Origin: Oscillospiraceae bacterium
Lineage (GTDB): Bacteria > Bacillota > Clostridia > Saccharofermentanales > Saccharofermentanaceae
Direction of reading: 5' to 3'
DNA: 45,266 nt
Assembly: GCA_015069215.1 (NCBI GenBank)
Contig: SVJC01000005.1
Span: 1-45,266 of the forward strand
Shown here piece after piece: positions 18,444-27,616 of the stretch. Every line of letters begins with the position of its first letter. The first letter of the stretch is position 1. Made by a program: the position numbers and the translations under genes. Under the pieces are notes generated by a model, which was not told where the DNA came from, ran no database searches, and worked only from the letters and a program-made list of their open reading frames with translations.

Positions 18444-20780
18444 ATGAACTCATTATTTTTCATAGCAAAAAGCAACATAAAGAAACACAAAGGAGAGGCA
18501 GCCATTATCTTCGCGCTGATCTTCATCGCAGCGCTCCTCCTTTTCTCAAGCCTTTCGCTCATGCTCTCCGGATCCAACACCATCAAGGATTGTGATGAGA
18601 AATATCACATCGCAGATCTTATGGCTATGTCGGCAGGACTTAGAACGGACGATATGAAAGAAAAGATCAAGGGTCTGGACAACATGGAAAGATACGAGGT
18701 CGTGCCTTGCATCGAATCACCTTCAGATTACTACTACAGGGATATGGCAAAGGAAGATGCGATCTCTTATGTCTTCTATATGTATGACTCATCAAGACCT
18801 ACATATCTCAATGCTTTCCCTGAAGAGTTCAATGATCTTAAGGATGACGAGATCGTTCTTCCTTATTACATGTCTTATCAGATAAGCAAAGGCGATCTTA
18901 TCCATGTCAATGCAGCCGGCAAGGATTACACTTTCAAAGTCAAAGGCTTTGCCGAGAACCTGTATTTTGCAACAGCAATGAATATTTCCGGTCTTTATAC
19001 CCTGGTAAGTCACGACACGTTCGAAGAGATCTGGAAAAATACCGATGACATGAGCAGATTGTCAGTAGGCATGTTCAAGGTAAATCCCGGGGCTGATATA
19101 CACGGTTTTGACATGGAAGTACAAAGAGCGTTAACCGGCTCATCCTCATGGACCATAGACCGTCCGACCATGAACGTGGCGACAACGGGTATTACCAACA
19201 TTGCAACTTCGATAGTATTTATCTTTACGGTAGTCCTGGTGGTCATGGCAGCGATCATCATGCACTTCTCCATCAGGAACTTCATCGAATTAAACGTTCA
19301 GAACATCGGACTTCTTCAGGCTACAGGATACACTTCGAAGGAACTCCGCGCGGCATGTGTCATAGAGCAGATGATCATATGTATCTTTGCCACCGCTGCA
19401 GCAGTTGCAGCGGGTGTCTTCCTCGCCAAGCCGCTGGCTGCTTTGTCAGGGATGATGATGGGATTGTCAGGCTTTACCGGGATTTCGGTTCCCGCACTCA
19501 TCTCAACCGCAGCAGGAATTCCGGCAATTGTCTTTATCGGAGCTCTGATAGCTACTTCTTCATACAGAAAGCTCACTGTTCTCGAGGCTTTGAAGAGCGG
19601 TATAACTTCACATAACTTCAAGAAGAATCACTTCCCGCTCGAGACGAGCAGACTTCCTTTAAGCATTGCAATGGCCGGAAAGAATATCTTCGGTTCAGGG
19701 AAAAAGAGTGTTCTGATATCTTTGATCGTTGCAGGCCTTACACTCTCAACCTGTTTGGGATTTACGCTTTTCCAGAACTGGGCGCTCGATCAGGCAGCTC
19801 TCCTCAAGCTTGTAGGCTTTGAATCATCGGATATTCAGGTTGCAGTCGCAGGCAGTGAGGAATTCGTTGAGAAGATGCGCAATGATCCCGCTGTCAGAAT
19901 GGTAAACACATGGACCACATTGTCTTCGATGGAAGTAACACACCTCGATAAGAGCACGTCACTCGGAATAGACGTATATGGAGACGTCTCCAAGCTTGAG
20001 AATGAATACATCTTAGAAGGCCACGCACCCAAAAACGATAAGGAGATCGTTCTTTCAACTGTCGAGGCAGACAACATCGGAGCCAAAGTAGGTGACAAGG
20101 TCAATATCAAAACGGTCTCCGGCAAAGGTACGGTAGCTTATACAGTCAGCGGGATCGACCAGAAGATCAACAATATGGGCAAGAAAGCAGTAATGACGGA
20201 AGAAGGAGCAAAGAGGCTCGATCCCGATTACAAGTTCTTAAATGTCCTCATCTATCTGAACGAACCTTCAAGGGCAAAACAACTTAAGAAAGAATGGGAA
20301 AAGGAGTATCCCGATTACCGGTTCACACTTGTTGAAGATCTTATCGGCTCAACTGTCAACACGATCACTCAGGCAATGGAAGCCATCTGTGTGATATTTA
20401 TCATCGCAACATGCTTTGTAGTAATACTCACACAGGTCCTTTTAACAAGAGCGCAGATCATCCGCGAGAGGACAGACCTGGGAGTATCCAAAGCGTTGGG
20501 CTACACGTCCGGTGAACTTATGAGAAGAACGCTCATGACCAACATTCCGACAATCGTCATCGGCATGGTTTTAGGTATAGTCATGCATGTGCTGTTCACG
20601 AACCGCCTGATCCTCATAGGACTTTCAACTTTCGGCATCAAGCAGAACAGCTTTAAGACATCGCCTGTCTGGATCGCGCTTACGGCACTGATGATCTTAG
20701 TCTGCGCCGTCGTCTCAGCATTCTTCAGCGGCAAGGGCATCACAAAGCTTGAGCCTGTAAAGATACTTAAGGAAGAATAA
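18444..20780 (+). CDS. FtsX-family ABC transporter permease
   Basis: Start MNSLFFIAKSNIKKHKG; two FtsX-like domains; immediately downstream of its ATPase. Confidence 0.88.
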   Translation: MNSLFFIAKSNIKKHKGEAAIIFALIFIAALLLFSSLSLMLSGSNTIKDCDEKYHIADLMAMSAGLRTDDMKEKIKGLDNMERYEVVPCIESPSDYYYRDMAKEDAISYVFYMYDSSRPTYLNAFPEEFNDLKDDEIVLPYYMSYQISKGDLIHVNAAGKDYTFKVKGFAENLYFATAMNISGLYTLVSHDTFEEIWKNTDDMSRLSVGMFKVNPGADIHGFDMEVQRALTGSSSWTIDRPTMNVATTGITNIATSIVFIFTVVLVVMAAIIMHFSIRNFIELNVQNIGLLQATGYTSKELRAACVIEQMIICIFATAAAVAAGVFLAKPLAALSGMMMGLSGFTGISVPALISTAAGIPAIVFIGALIATSSYRKLTVLEALKSGITSHNFKKNHFPLETSRLPLSIAMAGKNIFGSGKKSVLISLIVAGLTLSTCLGFTLFQNWALDQAALLKLVGFESSDIQVAVAGSEEFVEKMRNDPAVRMVNTWTTLSSMEVTHLDKSTSLGIDVYGDVSKLENEYILEGHAPKNDKEIVLSTVEADNIGAKVGDKVNIKTVSGKGTVAYTVSGIDQKINNMGKKAVMTEEGAKRLDPDYKFLNVLIYLNEPSRAKQLKKEWEKEYPDYRFTLVEDLIGSTVNTITQAMEAICVIFIIATCFVVILTQVLLTRAQIIRERTDLGVSKALGYTSGELMRRTLMTNIPTIVIGMVLGIVMHVLFTNRLILIGLSTFGIKQNSFKTSPVWIALTALMILVCAVVSAFFSGKGITKLEPVKILKEE

Positions 20781-20789
20781 CAAAAGCAA

Positions 20790-20820
20790 ACGGGGTGCAG
20801 GAAATTGCACCCCGTTCTTT
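20790..20820 (+). terminator. Intrinsic terminator after the ABC permease
   Basis: ACGGGGTGCA-ggaaat-TGCACCCCGT then TCTTT. Confidence 0.9.
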
Positions 20821-20842
20821 CCGATTTATTGATCCAAACGCA

Positions 20843-21223
20843 TTACTCTTTTATCTCAAGATCCGCTTCATTGAAAACATAATCCTTTTCCTTGGACATG
20901 CCGAAGTTCAGGTTTACCTGAGTTACATTGCCGTCTTTGTTCTTCTTGTAGAGATAAGAATTCATCGGCTTTTTGCCATAGAATAAGACATTGCCGTTTT
21001 TGATGTTTTCTTCCATCAGGCTCTTCGGAATGCCGTTTTTATCCCACTCAAGAACTACGGTGACCAAACTTCCGGAATCGTTTATCTCCGTCTTCCTGAC
21101 CGTAAACTGATAGCCGCCCCAATAGTACTTTTTCACGTCTTTCTTTGGTCCGCCGCAAGCTGCCAAAGCGAGAAGCATCGTTAACATAAGTGTGACACAG
21201 ATCGCCCTTTTTACCGATTGCAT
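20843..21223 (-). CDS. Small lipoprotein
   Basis: 126 aa; LMLTMLLALAACGG lipobox. Confidence 0.75.
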   Translation of the reverse strand: MQSVKRAICVTLMLTMLLALAACGGPKKDVKKYYWGGYQFTVRKTEINDSGSLVTVVLEWDKNGIPKSLMEENIKNGNVLFYGKKPMNSYLYKKNKDGNVTQVNLNFGMSKEKDYVFNEADLEIKE

Positions 21224-21294
21224 AGTTTGTCCTCCTTTTGATATTAGTCAGTCCTTTTCAGGATCAAACCCGTTTCCAATCCCTTATATCTTAA

Positions 21295-22032
21295 TCAGAA
21301 TATCAGAGAAATATTTTCATGCAGCATGATCCTGATCAGACCGATCACGATCAGGTGAGCCGGATAGTAAATGTAGAAAAACCATTTCATTCCCTTCCAC
21401 TTTCCGCGTTCGCCGTTATACGAGGAAAGGACCGGGATCGTCAGGACCGTGAACATCTGAAGGATGGCGTACGGTCTGCTCAGGAAAATGAAGAAAACTG
21501 AAGCATAGACCGCCGTCCATATAACGATGTGTAATGCCTGCATTTTAAACTTTTCACGGTTTGCGTAAAGATAGAACGGGCACATGACCGCTATGGAAGA
21601 CCAGTCTGAAGGGAAGCTTATTACACAGACCGCGATCACCATCAGGATCTTCGCCCAATGGGGGATCTTCTCGTTTCTGCATAAGATTATCAGCGTCGCA
21701 GCCCATGCAAGTGACCACATGACGCTCGTCTGATTGAAGACTCCCGTCGACAACGGAACAAAAGGAATCCCGAAAGCGAAACCGTATGCAAAATGTGAGA
21801 TCAGAGCAAACAGGAAAAGCCTGCCGATGTATTTTCGTGCGTCTTTCGTGTAATGGCACCCTTCAGCAATGAAGAACCACATTATCGGTGCGGTAAGGCG
21901 CCCGATGATGTGCAGGAGCATTACGTACCACACCGTCTGAAGGCCCGGGAAAAATGCCCACGTAAGATGGTCTATCGTCATTGCAATTATCGCTATGACC
22001 TTTATCTGATTACCGTTTAAGACCTTCCTCAT
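21295..22032 (-). CDS. TraX-like membrane protein
   Basis: Likely start MRKVLNGNQIKVIAIIAMTIDHLTWAFFPG; ATG overlaps the upstream TGA (ATGA). Confidence 0.8.
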   Translation of the reverse strand: MRKVLNGNQIKVIAIIAMTIDHLTWAFFPGLQTVWYVMLLHIIGRLTAPIMWFFIAEGCHYTKDARKYIGRLFLFALISHFAYGFAFGIPFVPLSTGVFNQTSVMWSLAWAATLIILCRNEKIPHWAKILMVIAVCVISFPSDWSSIAVMCPFYLYANREKFKMQALHIVIWTAVYASVFFIFLSRPYAILQMFTVLTIPVLSSYNGERGKWKGMKWFFYIYYPAHLIVIGLIRIMLHENISLIF

Positions 22033-22946
22033 TTCTTTACTCCAAACACGCACAAGAGCGGTTTATTGTATCCCGCGAAAGAATTGGGTTCGGCATCATA
22101 CCAGAAGACAAGATATTCATAAGAACTGCGGTCTGTGTTCTCATAAGTCTTCTTTGCATTGGTAACGCCGTTGCTTTCAAAGTACTCCTTGTCGAAGCTC
22201 CTGCATGTGGATACGGCTTCAACATCTCTGCCGGTATACTGGCTGATCATTTCACGGCCGTTCGACTGACCGCCGTAACTGACTTTGCATCGGGTGTATT
22301 TACTGAAATCGGTCTCGTTAAATACCTTATCGTCTTTATAGATATAGACGCTGTAAGTCGTATAGCTCTTGTTCTTGTACCTGAGCGCTATTTCCTTAAG
22401 CTTTATGAGCAGGTCATAGACCTTTTCGTAATCAGTCGAACAGATGAATACGTCCAAACCTCTGTCGGTACCGACGTCAACATAAATACGGTAATCTTCA
22501 AATCTTTCGTCCAACGCCTTGATGAACTCGTTTTTGACTATATTCTCGCTTTTCTTTCTTGAATAATCAGTATTGAATACCGGATCCTTTTTGATCCCGT
22601 CCGGATATTTCTTTTTATCGTAGATGATGTATCCGTCCTTGTAAGTAGCTGTAGCGGTAACGCTCTTGTCTTCGTTGTTCATGATCTCAAGTTTATATTC
22701 GCTTCCGCCCTTAACTTCCTGATAATTGATGCCTCCGTCAAGCCAGGCTGTGGGGACTCTCAGTTTTTCCTTTGAAACTATCTCTGCGGTAACATCATCG
22801 CCGGTCTCATCTTTTATCTTCTTTTCTACAAAAGCGATGACCTCGTATTCGGATAACGGATCGTCAGCCATGATCGTGTCATAGCCGCATCCGGCCATCA
22901 ATACAAGCACAAATATAAATAGTAACGCCAAACAATTCTTTCTCAT
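22029..22946 (-). CDS. Lipoprotein of unknown function
   Basis: 305 aa; LALLFIFVLVLMAGCGYD lipobox. Confidence 0.75.
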   Translation of the reverse strand: MRKNCLALLFIFVLVLMAGCGYDTIMADDPLSEYEVIAFVEKKIKDETGDDVTAEIVSKEKLRVPTAWLDGGINYQEVKGGSEYKLEIMNNEDKSVTATATYKDGYIIYDKKKYPDGIKKDPVFNTDYSRKKSENIVKNEFIKALDERFEDYRIYVDVGTDRGLDVFICSTDYEKVYDLLIKLKEIALRYKNKSYTTYSVYIYKDDKVFNETDFSKYTRCKVSYGGQSNGREMISQYTGRDVEAVSTCRSFDKEYFESNGVTNAKKTYENTDRSSYEYLVFWYDAEPNSFAGYNKPLLCVFGVKK

Positions 22947-22968
22947 CTTTTCTATCCTAAATAAATGC

Positions 22969-23115
22969 TCAAGCCAAAGCCAGTTCGATAAGCTTTCTTA
23001 TGTGTATCTCGACCGCGTCAAAACAGGCGACGGGACAATTGCCAGGATTAAGTATCTTGTAATACATCAATGTCGATTCGGGACCGGTCCCGCCGACCAA
23101 GCCTATTTTCTTCAT
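22969..23115 (-). pseudogene. Collapsed aspartate/glutamate racemase remnant (N-terminus fused to C-terminus, 48 aa)
   Basis: Hand translation: MKKIGLVGGTGPESTLMYYKILNPGNCPVACFDAVEIHIRKLIELALA*; both ends look like the racemase family, core absent; not in ORF track (<60 aa). Confidence 0.7.
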
Positions 23116-23130
23116 TGTCAGTTATTTCCT

Positions 23131-23487
23131 TTAATCGTGTCCGTCAAATCTCGTTTCGATCTGAGGATCATAATAGGGGCAGCCAAAACCCGCCATCAGG
23201 TCGATGACTTTGTTCAGTTCCTTTTCGGACATCCTGAGACTGCAGTCGAAAGTCACGCACTGCGGAGTCGTATGGATAGTGAATGCGCCTTCCAGACCGC
23301 CGTAATTGTAGTCGTCGAGCCTCTCGTATTCCCTGAAGACCTTCTTGACCTTCATGAGGATCTCAGAGACAGGGAGCTCTGCAAGTCCCGTCACGTTCTT
23401 GCCTTCAGCTACAGCCGCTCTGTAAACCTCCCCGTTATTAAGAAAGATACCGTCTTCATACTTCCAAAAAACAAGCTGTCTTCCCAT
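23131..23487 (-). CDS. Hypothetical protein
   Basis: Start MGRQLVFWKYEDG preceded by AGGAGGG; 118 aa. Confidence 0.7.
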   Translation of the reverse strand: MGRQLVFWKYEDGIFLNNGEVYRAAVAEGKNVTGLAELPVSEILMKVKKVFREYERLDDYNYGGLEGAFTIHTTPQCVTFDCSLRMSEKELNKVIDLMAGFGCPYYDPQIETRFDGHD

Positions 23488-23652
23488 ATTCCCTCCTAAA
23501 TAATTAAGATAGTCAGGCATCTGCCGACTTCAATTATATAACATGTTCGATTTTTGTTGTGATGTACATAAAGATTACACACCGCAGATCTATACTCCAA
23601 TTATCCTAGGAGAAAATGATGCAGTTTTGCTGTCCGGAGGAGGATCTCAGGA

Positions 23653-25173
23653 ATGAAAAAGACATATTTAAAGATCACTATATTGATATGCACGCTGATA
23701 CTCGTGGTGATGGTGCTCGGCTGCGCTCTCTTTACGTATTTTCAGGTCGACAGGATCAATTCGCAGTACATTGAAGACATATACAAAGCCGCGAAATCAT
23801 CACCTTCAGAATTTGAAGAAGGTTCGACCGGCCGTTATGAAAGCTCGATCGAACAATATTATGCCAATAAATTTTTCAGGAGCACCTACGCTCATGAAGT
23901 CGGTTTCTACGGAAAGATCACATGGAAATGGACAACTTCGGAATTCACTCACGATATTGAATCAATTGACTTTAAACGTTCATCCGTTTATTTAGTCAAT
24001 TCAAACAGTGAAAAAGGAACGATCCATTTCGTCATAGGTGATGACACACTCGGCAATGCCACTTATTATCTCAACGACAGAACGGGTGTGGGTGTATCGA
24101 TCATTGCCCCTGCTCCCGGTACGGATTCCGGCTGGCAGATAGACCTTAAATATGCCTCTGAAGAATACACCGGGCCGGTAAACAGCAGCGAAAAGACCGT
24201 TAAGCTTGATCAGGAAGCAAAGCAGATATATGAAGAGCTTTCAGGAGATGCCTTGTTAAAACGCATCGACGAGGTAAAGACCGGATGGTTTACTTCTTAC
24301 GTAGCGCTCTTCAATGAACACACAATGAACAATAACATCATTCAGATAAATGAATGTGACGTGCTCGTTTTCCATCCTTTCCAAATGGTATTTGCCAAGT
24401 ACGGATATGTCTATCTTTTGTTCCTTCTCGTTCTGATCGTTCTTCTTTTCATCGCAGTGTTCTCGATGCGCAGGATGTACAAGAACAGGGTTCAGTTCGA
24501 AGCGAGGACAAAGAGCCTGACCAGGAGCTTTGCGCACGAGCTCAAGACCCCTCTCGCTGTTACAAAAGCTTATGTTGAGAACTGGGACCTGGTAGATGAG
24601 AATGACCGCCCCGATGTATCTGCAAAGATCAATTCCGAAGTCGATCATATGACTAAGATGGTCAACACGCTCTTGGACCTCTCCAACATTGATTCCGGCG
24701 ATGTCTCCCTGAATCTCGAAGAAGTTGAGCTCTATGACCTTTCCATGTCCTGCTACAAGCATCTGGAAAAGATCGCAAAAGAAAAAGAAGTCGATGTTGT
24801 CTTCACCAAGGATAAAGAAGACGGCAAATACCTCGTTTCTGCTGATCTCAACATGATGCAGATGGTCATCTCAAATTTCATATCCAATGCGATAAAATAT
24901 GGAAAGAAAAAGATCGGCATCTCCTTGTTATGCGAAAACAACAATGTTACCTTCAAGATAACCAACGACGGAGATCCGATCAGCAAAAAAGACCAGAAGA
25001 AGATATGGGATCTGTTCTACAAGAAGGACAAGTCCGGAACGGACCGTCTTAACAGCAACGGTATTGGGCTCGCTGTCAACAAGAGCATTCTTGAGCTCCA
25101 CAAGGCAAAGTTCGGAGTGACAAGCAACGATACCGGCACGACATTCTGGTTCGAGATGAAAAAGGTTAAGTAA
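23653..25173 (+). CDS. Sensor histidine kinase
   Basis: 506 aa; two TM, FAHELKTPLAVTKAYVENWD, C-term NGIGLAVNKSILELH. Confidence 0.9.
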   Translation: MKKTYLKITILICTLILVVMVLGCALFTYFQVDRINSQYIEDIYKAAKSSPSEFEEGSTGRYESSIEQYYANKFFRSTYAHEVGFYGKITWKWTTSEFTHDIESIDFKRSSVYLVNSNSEKGTIHFVIGDDTLGNATYYLNDRTGVGVSIIAPAPGTDSGWQIDLKYASEEYTGPVNSSEKTVKLDQEAKQIYEELSGDALLKRIDEVKTGWFTSYVALFNEHTMNNNIIQINECDVLVFHPFQMVFAKYGYVYLLFLLVLIVLLFIAVFSMRRMYKNRVQFEARTKSLTRSFAHELKTPLAVTKAYVENWDLVDENDRPDVSAKINSEVDHMTKMVNTLLDLSNIDSGDVSLNLEEVELYDLSMSCYKHLEKIAKEKEVDVVFTKDKEDGKYLVSADLNMMQMVISNFISNAIKYGKKKIGISLLCENNNVTFKITNDGDPISKKDQKKIWDLFYKKDKSGTDRLNSNGIGLAVNKSILELHKAKFGVTSNDTGTTFWFEMKKVK

Positions 25174-25853
25174 TGGCAGATAGTGGTTATAAGATACTGA
25201 TAGCAGAAGACGATGTGTCCTTAAGGCACATCGCCTCTGCTTTTTTCGCTAAGAACGGCTTTAACGTTGATCAGGCAGGAGACGGCCTGGAAGCAAGCAG
25301 TCTCGTATCCGAGAACCATTACGACGCGATAATCCTGGACATCATGATGCCTTTCAAAGACGGCCGGGAAGTCTGCAAGTTCATCAGGACCCGCTACGAT
25401 GTCCCGGTCATCTTCCTCACTGCCCTGGGCAGCGAAAAAGACATCATCGAAGGCTACGGTGTAGGAGCGGACGAACACATTACCAAACCGTTTTCGACCA
25501 AGCTCCTACTCGTCAAGGTAAACGCCCTGATCAACCGCTACAGGGGACTTCTGGTCAAGGACGGAAGGATCTGCGTAGACGAAATCGCGATCGAGCCTTC
25601 TAAAAGGCAGGTCAGCGTAGACGGAACCGTAATAGAGATCTCACCCAAGGAATATGACCTCCTGCTCTACTTCATCGAAAACAAGAACCAGATCCTTACC
25701 CGCAGCAGGATCCTTGACGCCGTATGGGGCGAGGATTTTGAGGGCTATGACCGTGCCGTTGACACATACGTAAAGAAGCTCCGTGCCTCGCTCGGAAGCG
25801 CCAGCCATCACATCGAGACCATCATTAAGAGCGGCTATATCTGGAAAAGCTGA
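25173..25853 (+). CDS. OmpR/PhoB-family response regulator
   Basis: 226 aa; DAIILDIMMPFKDG; winged-helix C-terminus. Confidence 0.9.
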   Translation: MADSGYKILIAEDDVSLRHIASAFFAKNGFNVDQAGDGLEASSLVSENHYDAIILDIMMPFKDGREVCKFIRTRYDVPVIFLTALGSEKDIIEGYGVGADEHITKPFSTKLLLVKVNALINRYRGLLVKDGRICVDEIAIEPSKRQVSVDGTVIEISPKEYDLLLYFIENKNQILTRSRILDAVWGEDFEGYDRAVDTYVKKLRASLGSASHHIETIIKSGYIWKS

Positions 25854-25886
25854 CATCAGGTACGGACAATTTATTTTGATTGTCAA

Positions 25887-25950
25887 AGTATTGCCCTACA
25901 TTTGCCCCACTTTGCCGTATTCCTTTTCGCTGAATAAAGATAGTATTGCC
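25887..25950 (+). promoter_or_regulatory. TTGCC direct repeats at about one helical turn, candidate response-regulator site
   Basis: TTGCC at 25891, 25902 and 25912 (11 and 10 bp apart), plus a second AGTATTGCC ending at 25950. Confidence 0.45.
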
Positions 25951-25981
25951 TCAAGGGATGGATGATAACAGGAGGCATACT

Positions 25982-26770
25982 ATGAATTACGAAATATTTA
26001 ACAACAACTCCAAAGAATGGGTATTGCTCATACACGGTCTGGGCGGAAGCATCAGGACCTGGAAATACCAGATAAAGGATCTTAAGGATTACAACATAAT
26101 CGCCGTAGATCTCGAAGGTCATGGCGGTTCCTCAATCAAAAAGACCCGTCACCTCCTTTCAAGGTCCGCAGATGACATAAACGATATCCTGGAGAAAGAG
26201 AGCATCAGCAAGGTAAACGTCATTTCCCTGTCGCTCGGAACACTTGTAGCAATGGAATTTGCTTACCGTCACAAGGATAAGGTCAAGTCCATCGTTCTTG
26301 CGGGTTTCGTTCTGAACCTGGGAATCGGCTACAAGACGCTGCTTGCCGTTTTGGAAGGCCTAAAGTTCATTGTCCCCAAGAAATTCTTATATCCGCTGTT
26401 TGCCAACATCATGATGCCCCACAAGAATCACAGGAAATCCAGGGAGATCTTTATCAGGGAATCCGTGAAGATGAAATCCCTCGCTTTCAGGATGTGGCTT
26501 ACCGAACTGTTCACTACACAGTTCAAGCTGACCGAATACATCAAGTCGATCAAGGAAAACCACCTTCCGGTTTTCCTCATCTCAGGCAAGGAAGATTATT
26601 TCTTCTTCAACAGCGTAATCGGCACTCACAAAAAACTGAGCGAAGCATCCTTGTGCCTGATCGAAAAGTGCGGCCACGTCTGCAGCATCGAGAAATACGA
26701 ATTGTTTAATTCCCTGGTCCTGAAATTCATCAAGGGTCAGGATTCCACCGAGGCAGCAGCTCTCACCTGA
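25982..26770 (+). CDS. Alpha/beta hydrolase
   Basis: MNYEIFNNNSKEWVLLIHGLGGSIRTW; nucleophile elbow SLSLGT; C-term GKEDYFF...EKCGHVC. Confidence 0.88.
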   Translation: MNYEIFNNNSKEWVLLIHGLGGSIRTWKYQIKDLKDYNIIAVDLEGHGGSSIKKTRHLLSRSADDINDILEKESISKVNVISLSLGTLVAMEFAYRHKDKVKSIVLAGFVLNLGIGYKTLLAVLEGLKFIVPKKFLYPLFANIMMPHKNHRKSREIFIRESVKMKSLAFRMWLTELFTTQFKLTEYIKSIKENHLPVFLISGKEDYFFFNSVIGTHKKLSEASLCLIEKCGHVCSIEKYELFNSLVLKFIKGQDSTEAAALT

Positions 26771-26787
26771 CATTAATTACCCAACAG

Positions 26788-26826
26788 ATAAAAGAGGCAG
26801 CCTGATGATCAGGTTGCCTCTTTTAT
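26788..26826 (+). terminator. Intrinsic terminator after the alpha/beta hydrolase
   Basis: ATAAAAGAGGCA...TGCCTCTTTTAT perfect 12-bp arms. Confidence 0.9.
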
Positions 26827-26861
26827 TGGGGTAGGGTGATATGTATGTATGAAGCTTAAGC

Positions 26862-27062
26862 TTAATATGACTTTTCAGCTGATTCGAAAACCTTGTACTG
26901 AAGAACTCCCATGAATGCGATGACTACTGCGAAGATGAAGTCCATTGCGGGTTTGAGGTTTGTGAAAGAAAGTCCTTCGTAAACTACTGCGAATAATCCT
27001 AAAAGGAAAAAGATTGCTCCGACTGCTGATGCGATGATAAAAAAGAATGATTTCATGTCCAT
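26862..27062 (-). CDS. Small two-TM membrane protein
   Basis: Likely start MDMKSFFFIIASAVGAIFFLL (ATG 27060-27062) after GGGAGGAAC; the longer ORF start is probably spurious. Confidence 0.65.
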   Translation of the reverse strand: MDMKSFFFIIASAVGAIFFLLGLFAVVYEGLSFTNLKPAMDFIFAVVIAFMGVLQYKVFESAEKSY

Positions 27063-27216
27063 GTTTTGTTCCTCCCGAATTTGTTTTTTGTTTTTGTTTT
27101 GGTTTTGTTTTGGTTTTGGTTTGTGTTTGGTTGATGGCTTCATTATTGCAACAGTCAAGGCCTTAAACCATCAGCAATGTAAAGCCGTTCTGACGTTTAA
27201 ACGACAGAACGGCGTG

Positions 27217-27599
27217 GCAGTGTTGATTATCTGTAAAAAAGTTTGCGATTTTTGGGGGATCATCTCGGGAATTTCATTCTAAAATTCCATTTTCTTCACT
27301 TTGGAATGAATTTTTCGATAGCAGATCACGCTTTCAAAGGAAAAATTCATTCCAAACAACATGTTTTTGCGATTTGGAATGATTTTTCCGTTTTCAGAAC
27401 CAGTTTTCGAAGGAAAAAGTCATTCCAAACAGCATATTATTGAGATTTGGAATGATTTTTCCGTTTGCAGAACCAGTTTTCAAGGGAAAAAGACATACGA
27501 AACAGCATGTTACTTGAGGTTTCGTATGCCTTTCTTTTTTGGGAGTTTCAGAAAAACTATATGGACATTCCCGCAGTGTTGATTATATGTGAAAAGTTT
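27217..27599. repeat. Intergenic hairpin array flanked by imperfect 28-bp direct repeats
   Basis: gcagtgttgattatctgtaaaaaagttt (27217) vs gcagtgttgattatatgtgaaaagttt (27573); between them TTTGGAATGA...TCATTCCAAA inverted repeats. Confidence 0.75.
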
Positions 27600-27616
27600 T
27601 AACGGGCAGGCAGGAT

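Noticed and set aside
21295-22032. TraX-like gene as evidence of a plasmid transfer region
   Set aside because: TraX-family proteins are common chromosomal genes in Bacillota and here sit between lipoprotein genes
27066-27140. G/T-rich (GTTTT)n tract and N-terminal extension KPSTKHKPKPKQNQNKNKK of the 98-aa ORF
   Set aside because: A good SD and start (MDMKSF) lie downstream, so the Lys/Gln-rich extension is probably untranslated low-complexity DNA
27217-27599. CRISPR array
   Set aside because: Only two or three repeat copies, each internally palindromic with partially conserved 'spacers'; no cas genes in window
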